From: Bacteroidota bacterium
Lineage (GTDB): Bacteria; Bacteroidota; Bacteroidia; Chitinophagales; Chitinophagaceae
DNA: 38,564 nucleotides
Direction: 5' to 3'
NCBI GenBank assembly: GCA_029561255.1
Contig: JAKQJH010000257.1
Span: forward strand, 1 to 38,564
Shown here: positions 7,059 through 14,900 of the stretch, one piece after another
Position numbering within the stretch: the first letter of the stretch is position 1
Layout: every line of letters begins with the position of its first letter
Program-made: the position numbers and the translations under genes
Notes under the pieces: generated by a model
What the model saw: only the letters and a program-made list of their open reading frames with translations
Told to the model about the DNA's origin: nothing
The model's database searches: none

Positions 7059-8429
7059 TTACACCGCTTTCAATTTGACGTCCTGAAATACTTGCCCCCA
7101 GGCATTACGCATTGTCTCTTTCTTACGTTGGTTTGTTATATCTACGTACCGTTTAAAACTACGGTAGTCATCATGGCCACTTATTTCCATAACCTCTTCC
7201 GCACTCATACCCTTTTCAAGTGAAAGGGTACAAAAGCTTTTCCTGCCAGTGTGAACACTGATTAACTCATATTTGGGGTAAACGTTCCGGCTCTCCCGGT
7301 TCCCGTACATTCTGATAATTTCCACAGGGTTATTAATCCCGGCTATTTGGCATAACTCCTTGATATACAAATTCAGTTTTACGTTGGACATTAACGGTAA
7401 AGGAAAAGCCCTGTCCTTGTATTTGTTGATAATCTCATAAGAGAAAGGATTAAAAGGTATCACTAAGGGGACCAGTTTTTTCCGCTTTGTTTTCTTAATC
7501 ACTATTTCGATGCAGTCCGTCTTTATATGCTCCCACCGCAACCGGTTCAGGTCGCTATACCGCAACCCTGTAGCACAGGAAAAACAAAAAATGTCCCGGA
7601 CCTGGTCCAACCGCTTGTTACCAGTTAAATCCAAATTGTAAAGGGTGGTGAACTCCTTTTCTGTGAGGGCAATGACTTCTAATTGTGGTTTCTCTATAGT
7701 GAAAGTAATGGCCGGGACCGCAACCCCCTGTTTCCGTGCATAGGCTAAAAAGGTTTTCAGGGTGCTTAACTGCTTTGCTATAGTAATATTATTCAGCCTG
7801 ACCTCCCTTGCCTTACCCTTTATGGTCTCCATCCGGGGAACGGCTAAGAAGTTTTGAAACTGGTCGAAAAACTGATCGTTAATAGTAGAAAATTCAACCC
7901 TTGTTCTGCTGGCCTTCTCATAGGCCATCAGATGCCTTTTAAGGGACTTATATACCGTCAGGCTTCCGGGTTCCCTTGTCGCTGAATTAGCGGCTATATA
8001 CTGATCTATGAACTCATAAACGAAGTTGGTCCGGGCTTCCTTCTTTGTTTCCGGTTTGTCCAGCTCTTTTAGTTCCTTCAGGACCATTTCGGATGAATAG
8101 ACAACCCCGGACAACCTAAACCGCTGCTCAATATCTTCTATGAAGTTTCTTAGCTGGTCCAGTCTTTTATTAATGTCCCTGATTTTGTCAATAGTGGGGA
8201 TAGTTAGTACCTTAACCCCCGGATAAGCCCTTTTTATAGTCACATCCTTTACAAATACGGCTAATTGGTTGGTAGCTTCCCAATTTTCGGGGAACAAGGA
8301 TTCCCCTACCCCGTAATATTTCCGTCTTCCCTTGATGGAATAAGTTAATTCTAATGGCTGTTTGCCGCTTTCGTTTACTTTGTTTGCTCTGATTACATAG
8401 CGTAGTGTTCCGCCTTTTTTGCGTTTCAT
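7059..8429 (-). CDS. tyrosine recombinase/integrase of the tRNA-Ser element
   Basis: 456 residues from the ATG at 8429; an in-frame TTG at 8462 would add 11 residues encoded within the arm sites, which is less likely. The N-terminal half has the arm-binding and SAM-like core-binding domains of Bacteroidota integrases. The catalytic domain shows CATGLRYSDL (catalytic Arg), a KTKRKK lysine segment, HTGRKSF (His and Arg of HxxR), GHDDYRSFKRY (second His) and the nucleophilic Tyr in RYVDI. The full R-K-HxxR-H-Y set is present, so the enzyme should be active. Gene and attR are 148 bp apart, with inverted repeats between them. It should catalyse site-specific integration into tRNA-Ser(GGA). Confidence 0.93.
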   Translation of the reverse strand: MKRKKGGTLRYVIRANKVNESGKQPLELTYSIKGRRKYYGVGESLFPENWEATNQLAVFVKDVTIKRAYPGVKVLTIPTIDKIRDINKRLDQLRNFIEDIEQRFRLSGVVYSSEMVLKELKELDKPETKKEARTNFVYEFIDQYIAANSATREPGSLTVYKSLKRHLMAYEKASRTRVEFSTINDQFFDQFQNFLAVPRMETIKGKAREVRLNNITIAKQLSTLKTFLAYARKQGVAVPAITFTIEKPQLEVIALTEKEFTTLYNLDLTGNKRLDQVRDIFCFSCATGLRYSDLNRLRWEHIKTDCIEIVIKKTKRKKLVPLVIPFNPFSYEIINKYKDRAFPLPLMSNVKLNLYIKELCQIAGINNPVEIIRMYGNRESRNVYPKYELISVHTGRKSFCTLSLEKGMSAEEVMEISGHDDYRSFKRYVDITNQRKKETMRNAWGQVFQDVKLKAV

Positions 8430-8437
8430 GTTATTCT

Positions 8438-8528
8438 GTTTAGGTATCAAATCGGGTATCAATTTTCTTGATACCCATTAATGGCAATTTATTCCATGTG
8501 ATACCTAAACCCGCACTGGTAGCGGTTT
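8438..8528. promoter_or_regulatory. nested inverted repeats: integrase arm sites and upstream region
   Basis: GTTTAGGTATCA (8438-8449) faces its exact reverse complement at 8499-8510. Nested inside, GGGTATCAA (8454-8462) faces TTGATACCC (8468-8476) across a 5-nt loop. Thus four GGTATCA cores lie between the integrase start and attR, with a fifth at the left end of the element (1719-1725). CTGGTAGCGGTTT at 8516-8528 repeats 1705-1717. The array covers the integrase upstream region, so the same sites may control both recombination and int transcription. Confidence 0.7.
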
Positions 8529-8576
8529 TTATTGAGTGAGGGCTATCACTGACTATCATTCACAATCAGTATTTAT

Positions 8577-8595
8577 AATCCCTCGGTCTCCGCCT
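8577..8595 (+). repeat. attR, core direct repeat
   Basis: An exact 19-bp copy of the tRNA-Ser 3' end at 1634-1652. The bases upstream do not form a tRNA, so this is the displaced half of the original target, marking the right boundary of the element. Confidence 0.88.
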
Positions 8596-8597
8596 TC

Positions 8598-8630
8598 GCC
8601 CTCCGAAGCTAAAGCTACGGAGGGCTTTTT
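8598..8630 (+). terminator. rho-independent terminator, probably the original tRNA-Ser terminator
   Basis: GCCCTCCG (8598-8605) pairs with CGGAGGGC (8618-8625); AGCT/AGCT can extend the stem inside, and TTTTT follows. It starts 2 bases after attR. On a chromosome without the element it would directly follow the tRNA, so it is most likely the tRNA's native terminator. Confidence 0.7.
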
Positions 8631-8670
8631 GTTGAATCACTTTTCTGAACAAATTTTATCAGGGGCTTCG

Positions 8671-8727
8671 GCGGACATGTCCGCTCTTGTCCTCCGTAGC
8701 TTTAGCGAAGGAGGGATTCGCCCTCCG
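8671..8727. repeat. palindromic repeats of the CCTCCG family
   Basis: GCGGACATGTCCGC at 8671-8684 is a perfect 14-bp palindrome. CCTCCGTAGCTTTAGCGAAGGAGG at 8691-8714 resembles the terminator stem at 8598-8625 read in the opposite sense. GGAGGG at 8710-8715 then pairs with CCCTCC at 8721-8726. This compact cluster fills the space between attR and the oxidoreductase gene and could also help terminate that minus-strand gene. Confidence 0.5.
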
Positions 8728-8742
8728 AAATCACACCCTGTC

Positions 8743-9858
8743 TTATTTCCTTCCTTTTTTCAGCTTCACTGTTTTCCCCGATTTTGCCGATTTTCTTGCC
8801 GCGTCCAGGATTTCCATTACCAGTAAATTATTTTCAAAAGATGAAAGATCATAGGGTTGCATGACCACTTTCTTTTTAATTACTGCCGCAAAAAAAGCAA
8901 ACGGGTCATCGTAGGGGGCAGCTTGCTCTGGCAGCCTCTCTGTTGTTTCAGTGAAGCCATCATATCCTTTTGCCATACGAACACGCAGATCATGACGATT
9001 ATCGGCGTAAATCACGCCTCTCCTGCCGTACACTTCCATGTCTTTCCGGCCAATGGGCCAGTTCCAGGAAGGTTGAATAATTACTTTGCAATCTTCATAT
9101 AAAAGAATAATGGTTGCTTCATCATCCACCAACGGATTATTCTGCCGCTGTAACTGCTGCGTAACCGCAGTAACTGACAGGGGTCTTTTGCCCCTCAGCA
9201 TCCAGGTGGCGATATTGGCACCATAACATCCAAAATCAGTGATAGCACCTCCCCCGTTTTGTACGGGATCAATCAGCCAATCGAGAAATTCTTTGTTTAC
9301 CCCAATCTCTTTGGGGCCCCTGTGCCCATCCCTGATGATGAGTTGCACCAGGCTGCCTACACTGTCAGCCTGTAGCAGTTCATCTGCTTTATGAACCGTG
9401 GGATACCAGGTGGTTTCATAATTTACCAGTAAATGAATATTATACCTGGCCGCCAGTGACTGCATTTTAATGGCCTCCTTTACATTCAGGGCCAGCGGTT
9501 TCTCCACCATTACATGAATCCCGAGTGGCGCACAGGTTTCTACCACTTTCAGATGTTCAGCAATCGTCCCGAAAGCGGCAACGGCTTCGGGTTTTTGGGC
9601 AGTTACCAATTCTTCAATGCTGTTATACAGTTTGCTTAGCGGGAATTGATATTGCTGCGCATAACGCATTGCCAGCTCTTTGTTCGGTTCAACGATTCCG
9701 GCAATAGTGATCTCGCCCCGCTTTTCGCTATTAAAAATCCAGTGCACATGGGTATGCGTAAGACCGATAACTCCGATATGCAATGGAGCTGAAGTTTGTG
9801 CCTTGACGGCATTCAGAGAAACTACTAAAATGAAAAGGAGGTGGAGCGACTTCATCAT
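8743..9858 (-). CDS. secreted Gfo/Idh/MocA-family oxidoreductase
   Basis: 371 residues. A signal peptide (MMKSLHLLFILVVSLNAVKA) implies export. The Rossmann segment HIGVIGLTHTHVH begins at 27, and the family's catalytic VEKPLAL motif (E119-K120-P121) follows. The C-terminal domain holds GGGAITDFGCYG, where the Asp is kept and the usual later His is replaced. NAD(P)-dependent sugar dehydrogenation or related chemistry is expected; the substrate is not predictable. It lies between the mobile element and an adenylate cyclase on the same strand, with no close operon partner. Exported members of this family are common in Bacteroidota that degrade glycans. Confidence 0.85.
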   Translation of the reverse strand: MMKSLHLLFILVVSLNAVKAQTSAPLHIGVIGLTHTHVHWIFNSEKRGEITIAGIVEPNKELAMRYAQQYQFPLSKLYNSIEELVTAQKPEAVAAFGTIAEHLKVVETCAPLGIHVMVEKPLALNVKEAIKMQSLAARYNIHLLVNYETTWYPTVHKADELLQADSVGSLVQLIIRDGHRGPKEIGVNKEFLDWLIDPVQNGGGAITDFGCYGANIATWMLRGKRPLSVTAVTQQLQRQNNPLVDDEATIILLYEDCKVIIQPSWNWPIGRKDMEVYGRRGVIYADNRHDLRVRMAKGYDGFTETTERLPEQAAPYDDPFAFFAAVIKKKVVMQPYDLSSFENNLLVMEILDAARKSAKSGKTVKLKKGRK

Positions 9859-9916
9859 TTCTATTCATTGAAGTAGTGAAAATACGAAGTTAAATTTTCA
9901 TTCGGATGTTGGTGTC

Positions 9917-9951
9917 ACTACTCACCACTCACTATTCACCACTCACCACTC
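9917..9951. repeat. heptamer array, ACTCACC type
   Basis: Five consecutive 7-bp units: ACTACTC, ACCACTC, ACTATTC, ACCACTC, ACCACTC. The array overlaps the 3' end of the minus-strand cyclase gene: it encodes the last residues (VVSGE) and supplies its TAG stop at 9934-9932. No inverted partner array was seen nearby. Confidence 0.75.
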
Positions 9952-11926
9952 CCCGTTGTTCGCCCATCGTAATTACCTGCGCTATCTCCTCCTTTGGGTG
10001 ACCAACCCTTCCCTCCAGGAAGTACATGTCGATATCGCCTATATTCTTTGCATTAATCTTACCCCGGTAGGAACAGGCAAAACGGTCTTTTACCAATTCA
10101 TAAACGGAGGAGGAAACATTGATCTTACCCGGTTCTCCATTGCTTTCCATCCGGCTGGCAATGTTTACGGTACTGCCCCAGATATCATAGGCATACTTAC
10201 GCTTTCCTACCACCCCGGCCACAATGGGGCCAACGTGAATACCTATGCGCATTTCCCAGGGTACCAGTCCGGCATCCATCCGCTTCTGATTATGCCGCAA
10301 TGCATAGTTGCGCATTTCAATGCCGGCCCGGATCATATTCTCCACATGGTTTTCGTCGGGCGTTGGAATACCTCCCGCACACATATACGCATCCCCGATG
10401 GTTTTGATCTTTTCTAGATTGTATTTCTCCATGATCTCGTCAAAGACCACAAAGCAGGTACTGAGTTCTTCCACCAGGTCCTGGGGCTGCATCTTATCCG
10501 CAATAGCCGTAAATCCTTTAAAATCGGTAAACATAACGGAGACCGATTCGAAATACCTTGGTTGTGATTTACCTGTAGTCTGTAACTCTTTGGCCACTTC
10601 CTCCGGCAGAATATTGAGCAATAATCCCTCGATCTCTCCTTTCTGTTTGTCAACTATTCTATGTGTTTTAACCTTGATCCGGTAGTTGCGGTAGATCAGC
10701 AAGGCAATCAGCAGTACCAGGACCAGGCCGACGGTTGCCGCTGTCTTCATCAATTGCTGCCGTTTTAGTTTCTGATCACTCAGGGCTTTATCCTTTGTTA
10801 ACAGATTAATTTCGCCCTGTTTTTTCTGCAGGTCAAAATCAAATTGCAGGGTTCCTAGTTTTTTATCAGTTTCACTGTTATAAATCTTTGCTGTTATGGC
10901 AGAATAAAAGGACTGGTATTCAAAAGCCTTCTTATAATTGGCCGTCTGAGAAAAGGCTTTTGCCATTTCCTGGTAGAGATCTTTCAGTTCATGATTGGCC
11001 TCTATTTCCAGGGCCGTTGTTTCTGCCTTTGCAAACTGATTAAGGGCGGTGACGAAATCGCCTTTCTTCACATATACATTTCCCAGTCCCATTCTTGACT
11101 GCACCTGTCCCATTTTACTATTGAACTTCTCTGCCAGGCTCACGGCGGCATTATGATTCCGGAGAGCCAGATCAAACTGTCCTGTTTTGTTATACACTTT
11201 TCCCAATGCATTGTAGGCATTCAGACTACCTTCCGTATCCCCATACGCTTTCAGCGCCTTGTTAAAATAGAGCAGGGCTTTTGTATGATCATTCCTTTCA
11301 TAATAAATAGATCCGATATTCACCGATATGGCGCCCAGCTCGGTTTGCTTATCCAGTTCCTCGCATAATTTCAGCGCCTTTTCATAATACTCCAGCGCTT
11401 TATCATAGGTAGCCGGCTTGATAAAATAAACACCGCCTACATTATTCAACGCGATCAGGATCCTGAATTTATCCCCGGCCAGTTCAGAATACCGCAACGA
11501 CTGCAGGTAATTCTCCAGGGCCTTGGTGTCATCACCCCGGTCATAATATACCACCCCGATATTGCTGTACAGATTGGCGATCCCGCTGTTATCCTTCATA
11601 TCGAGAAAGACCTGGAGCGATTGTTTATAAAAATCAAGCGCCTCGATGTGCATACCCTGGAAATAATAAACGATCCCCGTATTCTTCAAAGCCAGGGCTT
11701 CTCCTTTCTTAAACCCGATCGATTGGGCCATCGTTTTTGCCTGGTTTGAAAGGGCAAAGGCTTTTGCCGTATCACTGCTGAAAAACTCTTTAGTTTGTTG
11801 CAGCAGGGCATTCACTTTTACGGTATCACCTGCCGGCAATGATCCGGCATCACCGGAAGCCTGGGCAAAACCTGGTAAAGTGGATACAAACAAACCGATG
11901 GTTATAAGGATACTTTTGAATTTCAT
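9932..11926 (-). CDS. TPR-containing class III adenylate cyclase
   Basis: 664 residues. A signal peptide (about 1-22) is followed by tandem TPR repeats at roughly 30-350, one transmembrane helix at about 395-413, and a C-terminal class III cyclase domain from about 455. Metal-binding Asp residues are D468 (MFTDFKGF) and D512 (IGDAYMC). K508 and D581 match the adenine-selecting Lys/Asp pair of adenylate rather than guanylate cyclases. N588 and R592 match the transition-state residues. The layout puts the TPRs in the periplasm and the cyclase in the cytoplasm, so it may convert an envelope signal into cAMP. The last five residues and stop come from a heptamer array. It is about 50 bp downstream of the giant S8 gene on the same strand. 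Confidence 0.92.
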   Translation of the reverse strand: MKFKSILITIGLFVSTLPGFAQASGDAGSLPAGDTVKVNALLQQTKEFFSSDTAKAFALSNQAKTMAQSIGFKKGEALALKNTGIVYYFQGMHIEALDFYKQSLQVFLDMKDNSGIANLYSNIGVVYYDRGDDTKALENYLQSLRYSELAGDKFRILIALNNVGGVYFIKPATYDKALEYYEKALKLCEELDKQTELGAISVNIGSIYYERNDHTKALLYFNKALKAYGDTEGSLNAYNALGKVYNKTGQFDLALRNHNAAVSLAEKFNSKMGQVQSRMGLGNVYVKKGDFVTALNQFAKAETTALEIEANHELKDLYQEMAKAFSQTANYKKAFEYQSFYSAITAKIYNSETDKKLGTLQFDFDLQKKQGEINLLTKDKALSDQKLKRQQLMKTAATVGLVLVLLIALLIYRNYRIKVKTHRIVDKQKGEIEGLLLNILPEEVAKELQTTGKSQPRYFESVSVMFTDFKGFTAIADKMQPQDLVEELSTCFVVFDEIMEKYNLEKIKTIGDAYMCAGGIPTPDENHVENMIRAGIEMRNYALRHNQKRMDAGLVPWEMRIGIHVGPIVAGVVGKRKYAYDIWGSTVNIASRMESNGEPGKINVSSSVYELVKDRFACSYRGKINAKNIGDIDMYFLEGRVGHPKEEIAQVITMGEQRGVVSGE

Positions 11927-11977
11927 CTTTCTACTGATTAATCGTTTCAGGGTTAGTAATGGATGATACTTATTTAA

Positions 11978-14900
11978 TTATTCTTTTACAAACCGGATCG
12001 CTTTCACTAGACCGGTTTCTTTATAACGCAACAGGTAGAGTCCATTGGCCAGACCAGACACATCCAGTTCCACACTGTTGCCGGATATCCGTCTGCTGAT
12101 TTTAACGGTACAGGCCCTTCCGCTCACATCATAAATAAACAGGCTCTTGTCGTTCAGCAATCCTTGTTGTAAAGTAATGATCACCCTGTCAGATGCCGGA
12201 TTCGGATAGAGCACGGCATTACCGGTTTTGGTTTGCTCAGCGGCCGGATCCGGCTGCTTCGTTACTTCCTCATTATTATCCGGTGTGTCTTCTGTTTCCA
12301 TTTCATCCGGTATTTCCTCCCATTCCGAGCGACCTGTCGTGCTGCATCGTTTTGAGGTGGCCCTTGCCGTTACAGATTCTGTTACCAGGGTATTACACTC
12401 ATAGGATCGTAGTTCCCATTTCAAAGCGGTTCCGTCGAATGGAACTTCAAACCGGGTAGTGCCGTTTCCAGGCAGGAAAATCACCTCTTGCTGAGAAGCA
12501 TCAAATGAACCGGTGGAGGAGAGTTTATTATTCACCCCTACCGGAATGTATACCGGTGTACTGTTGCTGTTCTTGGAATAGAAACGGGCCACATACCGGC
12601 GGTTCTGTGGTACATACGACGCGCCTCTGTCCTCCACGCACTGCAGGTAGGTATCCACATCATCCGCATTTCCACCTTTGGGATTAATGTAGAGCTGACT
12701 GTTAATATAGGTCACGAAATAATTACTACTGTTGGCAAACGGATTGAGCAGCGGTATAATGGTATATACTCCAGCCGCCCCGGTACAGGAAGGACTTAAT
12801 GAATGTGACACAGTTGGATTATCGCCGTTTTTCAGCCCGGTGATCGTAGACGTAAATACCGGTAAAGCCTGTCCTTTATAGATCCATTTCAGGTCGGCCT
12901 TCACTTCCAGGCTTATTTTTTTGATCTCAAACGTTACACCAGGCACCAGACTTAACAGGTAATTTGTTCCGGCTGATAGTGTATTCAGCGTATAAGCATA
13001 TGTACCGGCATTGTTACCTGGCACCCTGCCGAGTGTCCCGGTGAATGATCCTGCATTCAGTCCGGCGTTAATGGTATAGGTAAACACCGGATCAGCGGCT
13101 CCATATAATTTAAATTGTCCCGCGTTTGCTGTTATCGTTACGGGTTTGGCCATGATGGCAAACCGGGCACTGCCACCCAGCGTGAGCATATAATTGTTAC
13201 CGGCACTGAGGGAACCTAATGTATAAGCATACAGGCCCACATCCGAACCGGATTCCCTGTCCAATGAACCATTGAATTCATCATTCGGCTGAAGGGTTTC
13301 GCTGGCCGTATAGGCAAATACGGGATCCGCATCACCATACAGTTTGCTTTGATCAGCAACAGGTGTTATTACAATCGCACGACTGGTTATAGCAAATGTA
13401 TTTTCTCCTCCGACACTGAGGGTATAATTAGGTCCGGCGCTGAGCGTACCGATTGTATACGGATAGTTTCCGGCATTATTACCACTTTCACGACTAATGG
13501 CACCCGTAAAATCAGAGACACTTAATCCGGCATTATTGGTATAAGTATAAACCGGATCCGCACTGCCATATACTTTTTGCTGTCCGGCTACAGGCGTTAC
13601 AACAACAGGCGCTGGTAAAATGGTCACCACTCCTGCGAGGTGCGTGATTTCAAAATTAGGATTGACAAATGATCCCGGAATCACATACTGCTGTCCGGCA
13701 TCGAGTCCGGTTACCATATTCAGTGATTTCAGCGGATTGACACCCTGTCCTATTTCGGTTGTATCCAGCACCACGGCTGTTCTTTCTTCACTGTTTACAA
13801 TAGGTATTGCCTGTCCATTGACAATCGTCACCGCCTGGCCATTCACAATTGTTACCGCCTGGCCATTTACAATCGTCACCGCCTGGCCATTCACAATCGT
13901 TACCGCCTGACCATTCACAATCGTTATTGCCTGACCATTCACATAAGATTCCTGGGCCACCAATCCTTTTGATCGTACACCGGATATGGCATTCAGCATT
14001 GTGGTTTGTGCGGCATTATTGTTGAAGTCCAGAATAGATTCCTGGGTGATATCCACCACATTGGTGCTACTGGTAATATAAGAACCATTGACTAATTCTT
14101 TATTTTGTATCGTACGGGTCGATTGCAGGGATTGAGGTCCGGCCTGGAAACTAAGCTGGTTGATTTCCGGAGCGGTTAAGACTTCGGGAATCGTATCGGT
14201 GACTACGCCATTTACAATGGTAACGGCCTGGCCATTCACAATCGGAATGGCTTGTCCGTTTACAATGGTGACCGCCTGGCCATTCACAATGGTAACTGCC
14301 TGACCATTTACAATCGGAATGGCTTGTCCGTTTACAATGGTGACCGCCTGGCCATTTACGAGACCTAATACATCTTTGCCCGAACCATCTTTGGCCAGTT
14401 GTGACTGGTGCGTGGTTTGAATGGCATCTAATACCGTACCCACACTGGGGATATTGGCCCCGTCAGCCGCATTGGTCAGTGCATAATTAAATTGAATATC
14501 CGGTATTTTCTGCAGGTAAGTGACCGTGGTATCACGGGCCGTTACGGTTACCGGCAGTTTTCCGATGGTCAGTGTACCATTGGTGAATGTATAATTATAC
14601 AATTCATTCATTCCGATATCCACCGGATCGGTTTCACTGAATACCCGGTTGGGGGTAATCGAATAGGTTCCTACATTACTTAAAATATCATTGTTGGCAG
14701 AGGAAGTCAGGGTCAGCTGATCCAGCCCCAATTGCTGCGTGGTTAATCCGGGTGCTGGCAAATCAGCCAGGGCCACGCCATCCACCGTCACAGTGTAGGT
14801 AAATTCAGGGAAGGACTGGGCATACTTCTTGGTTTTGTTTTCCGCTTTCACCACCACATTCTTTTTAACGACATCAAAGAATTTGAGTGTATCACTCGTG

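Larger units (their letters stand above)
1634..8595. mobile_element. integrative element inserted at tRNA-Ser(GGA)
   Basis: The unit is bounded by two 19-bp direct copies of the tRNA-Ser 3' end, 6,943 bp apart. A tyrosine recombinase lies next to the right copy, and matching 12- to 13-bp repeats lie inside both ends. All cargo is on the minus strand: integrase, two small HTH proteins, a double winged-helix protein, a DUF5681-like protein, two related small orphans and a large nuclease-methyltransferase. There are no capsid, portal, relaxase or conjugation genes. It is therefore either a mobilisable genomic island or a phage-satellite-like element; I cannot decide from the sequence. The DNA looks AT-richer than the flanking host genes, consistent with transfer. 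Confidence 0.88.

Noticed and set aside
8577-8595. Second partial tRNA-Ser gene
   Set aside because: Only the 19 bp shared with the attachment core match; there is no D-arm or anticodon arm upstream, so it is attR rather than a degraded tRNA.
8536-8826. 96-residue plus-strand open frame across attR
   Set aside because: It spans attR, a terminator hairpin and the antisense of the oxidoreductase 3' end; no family features or start signals.
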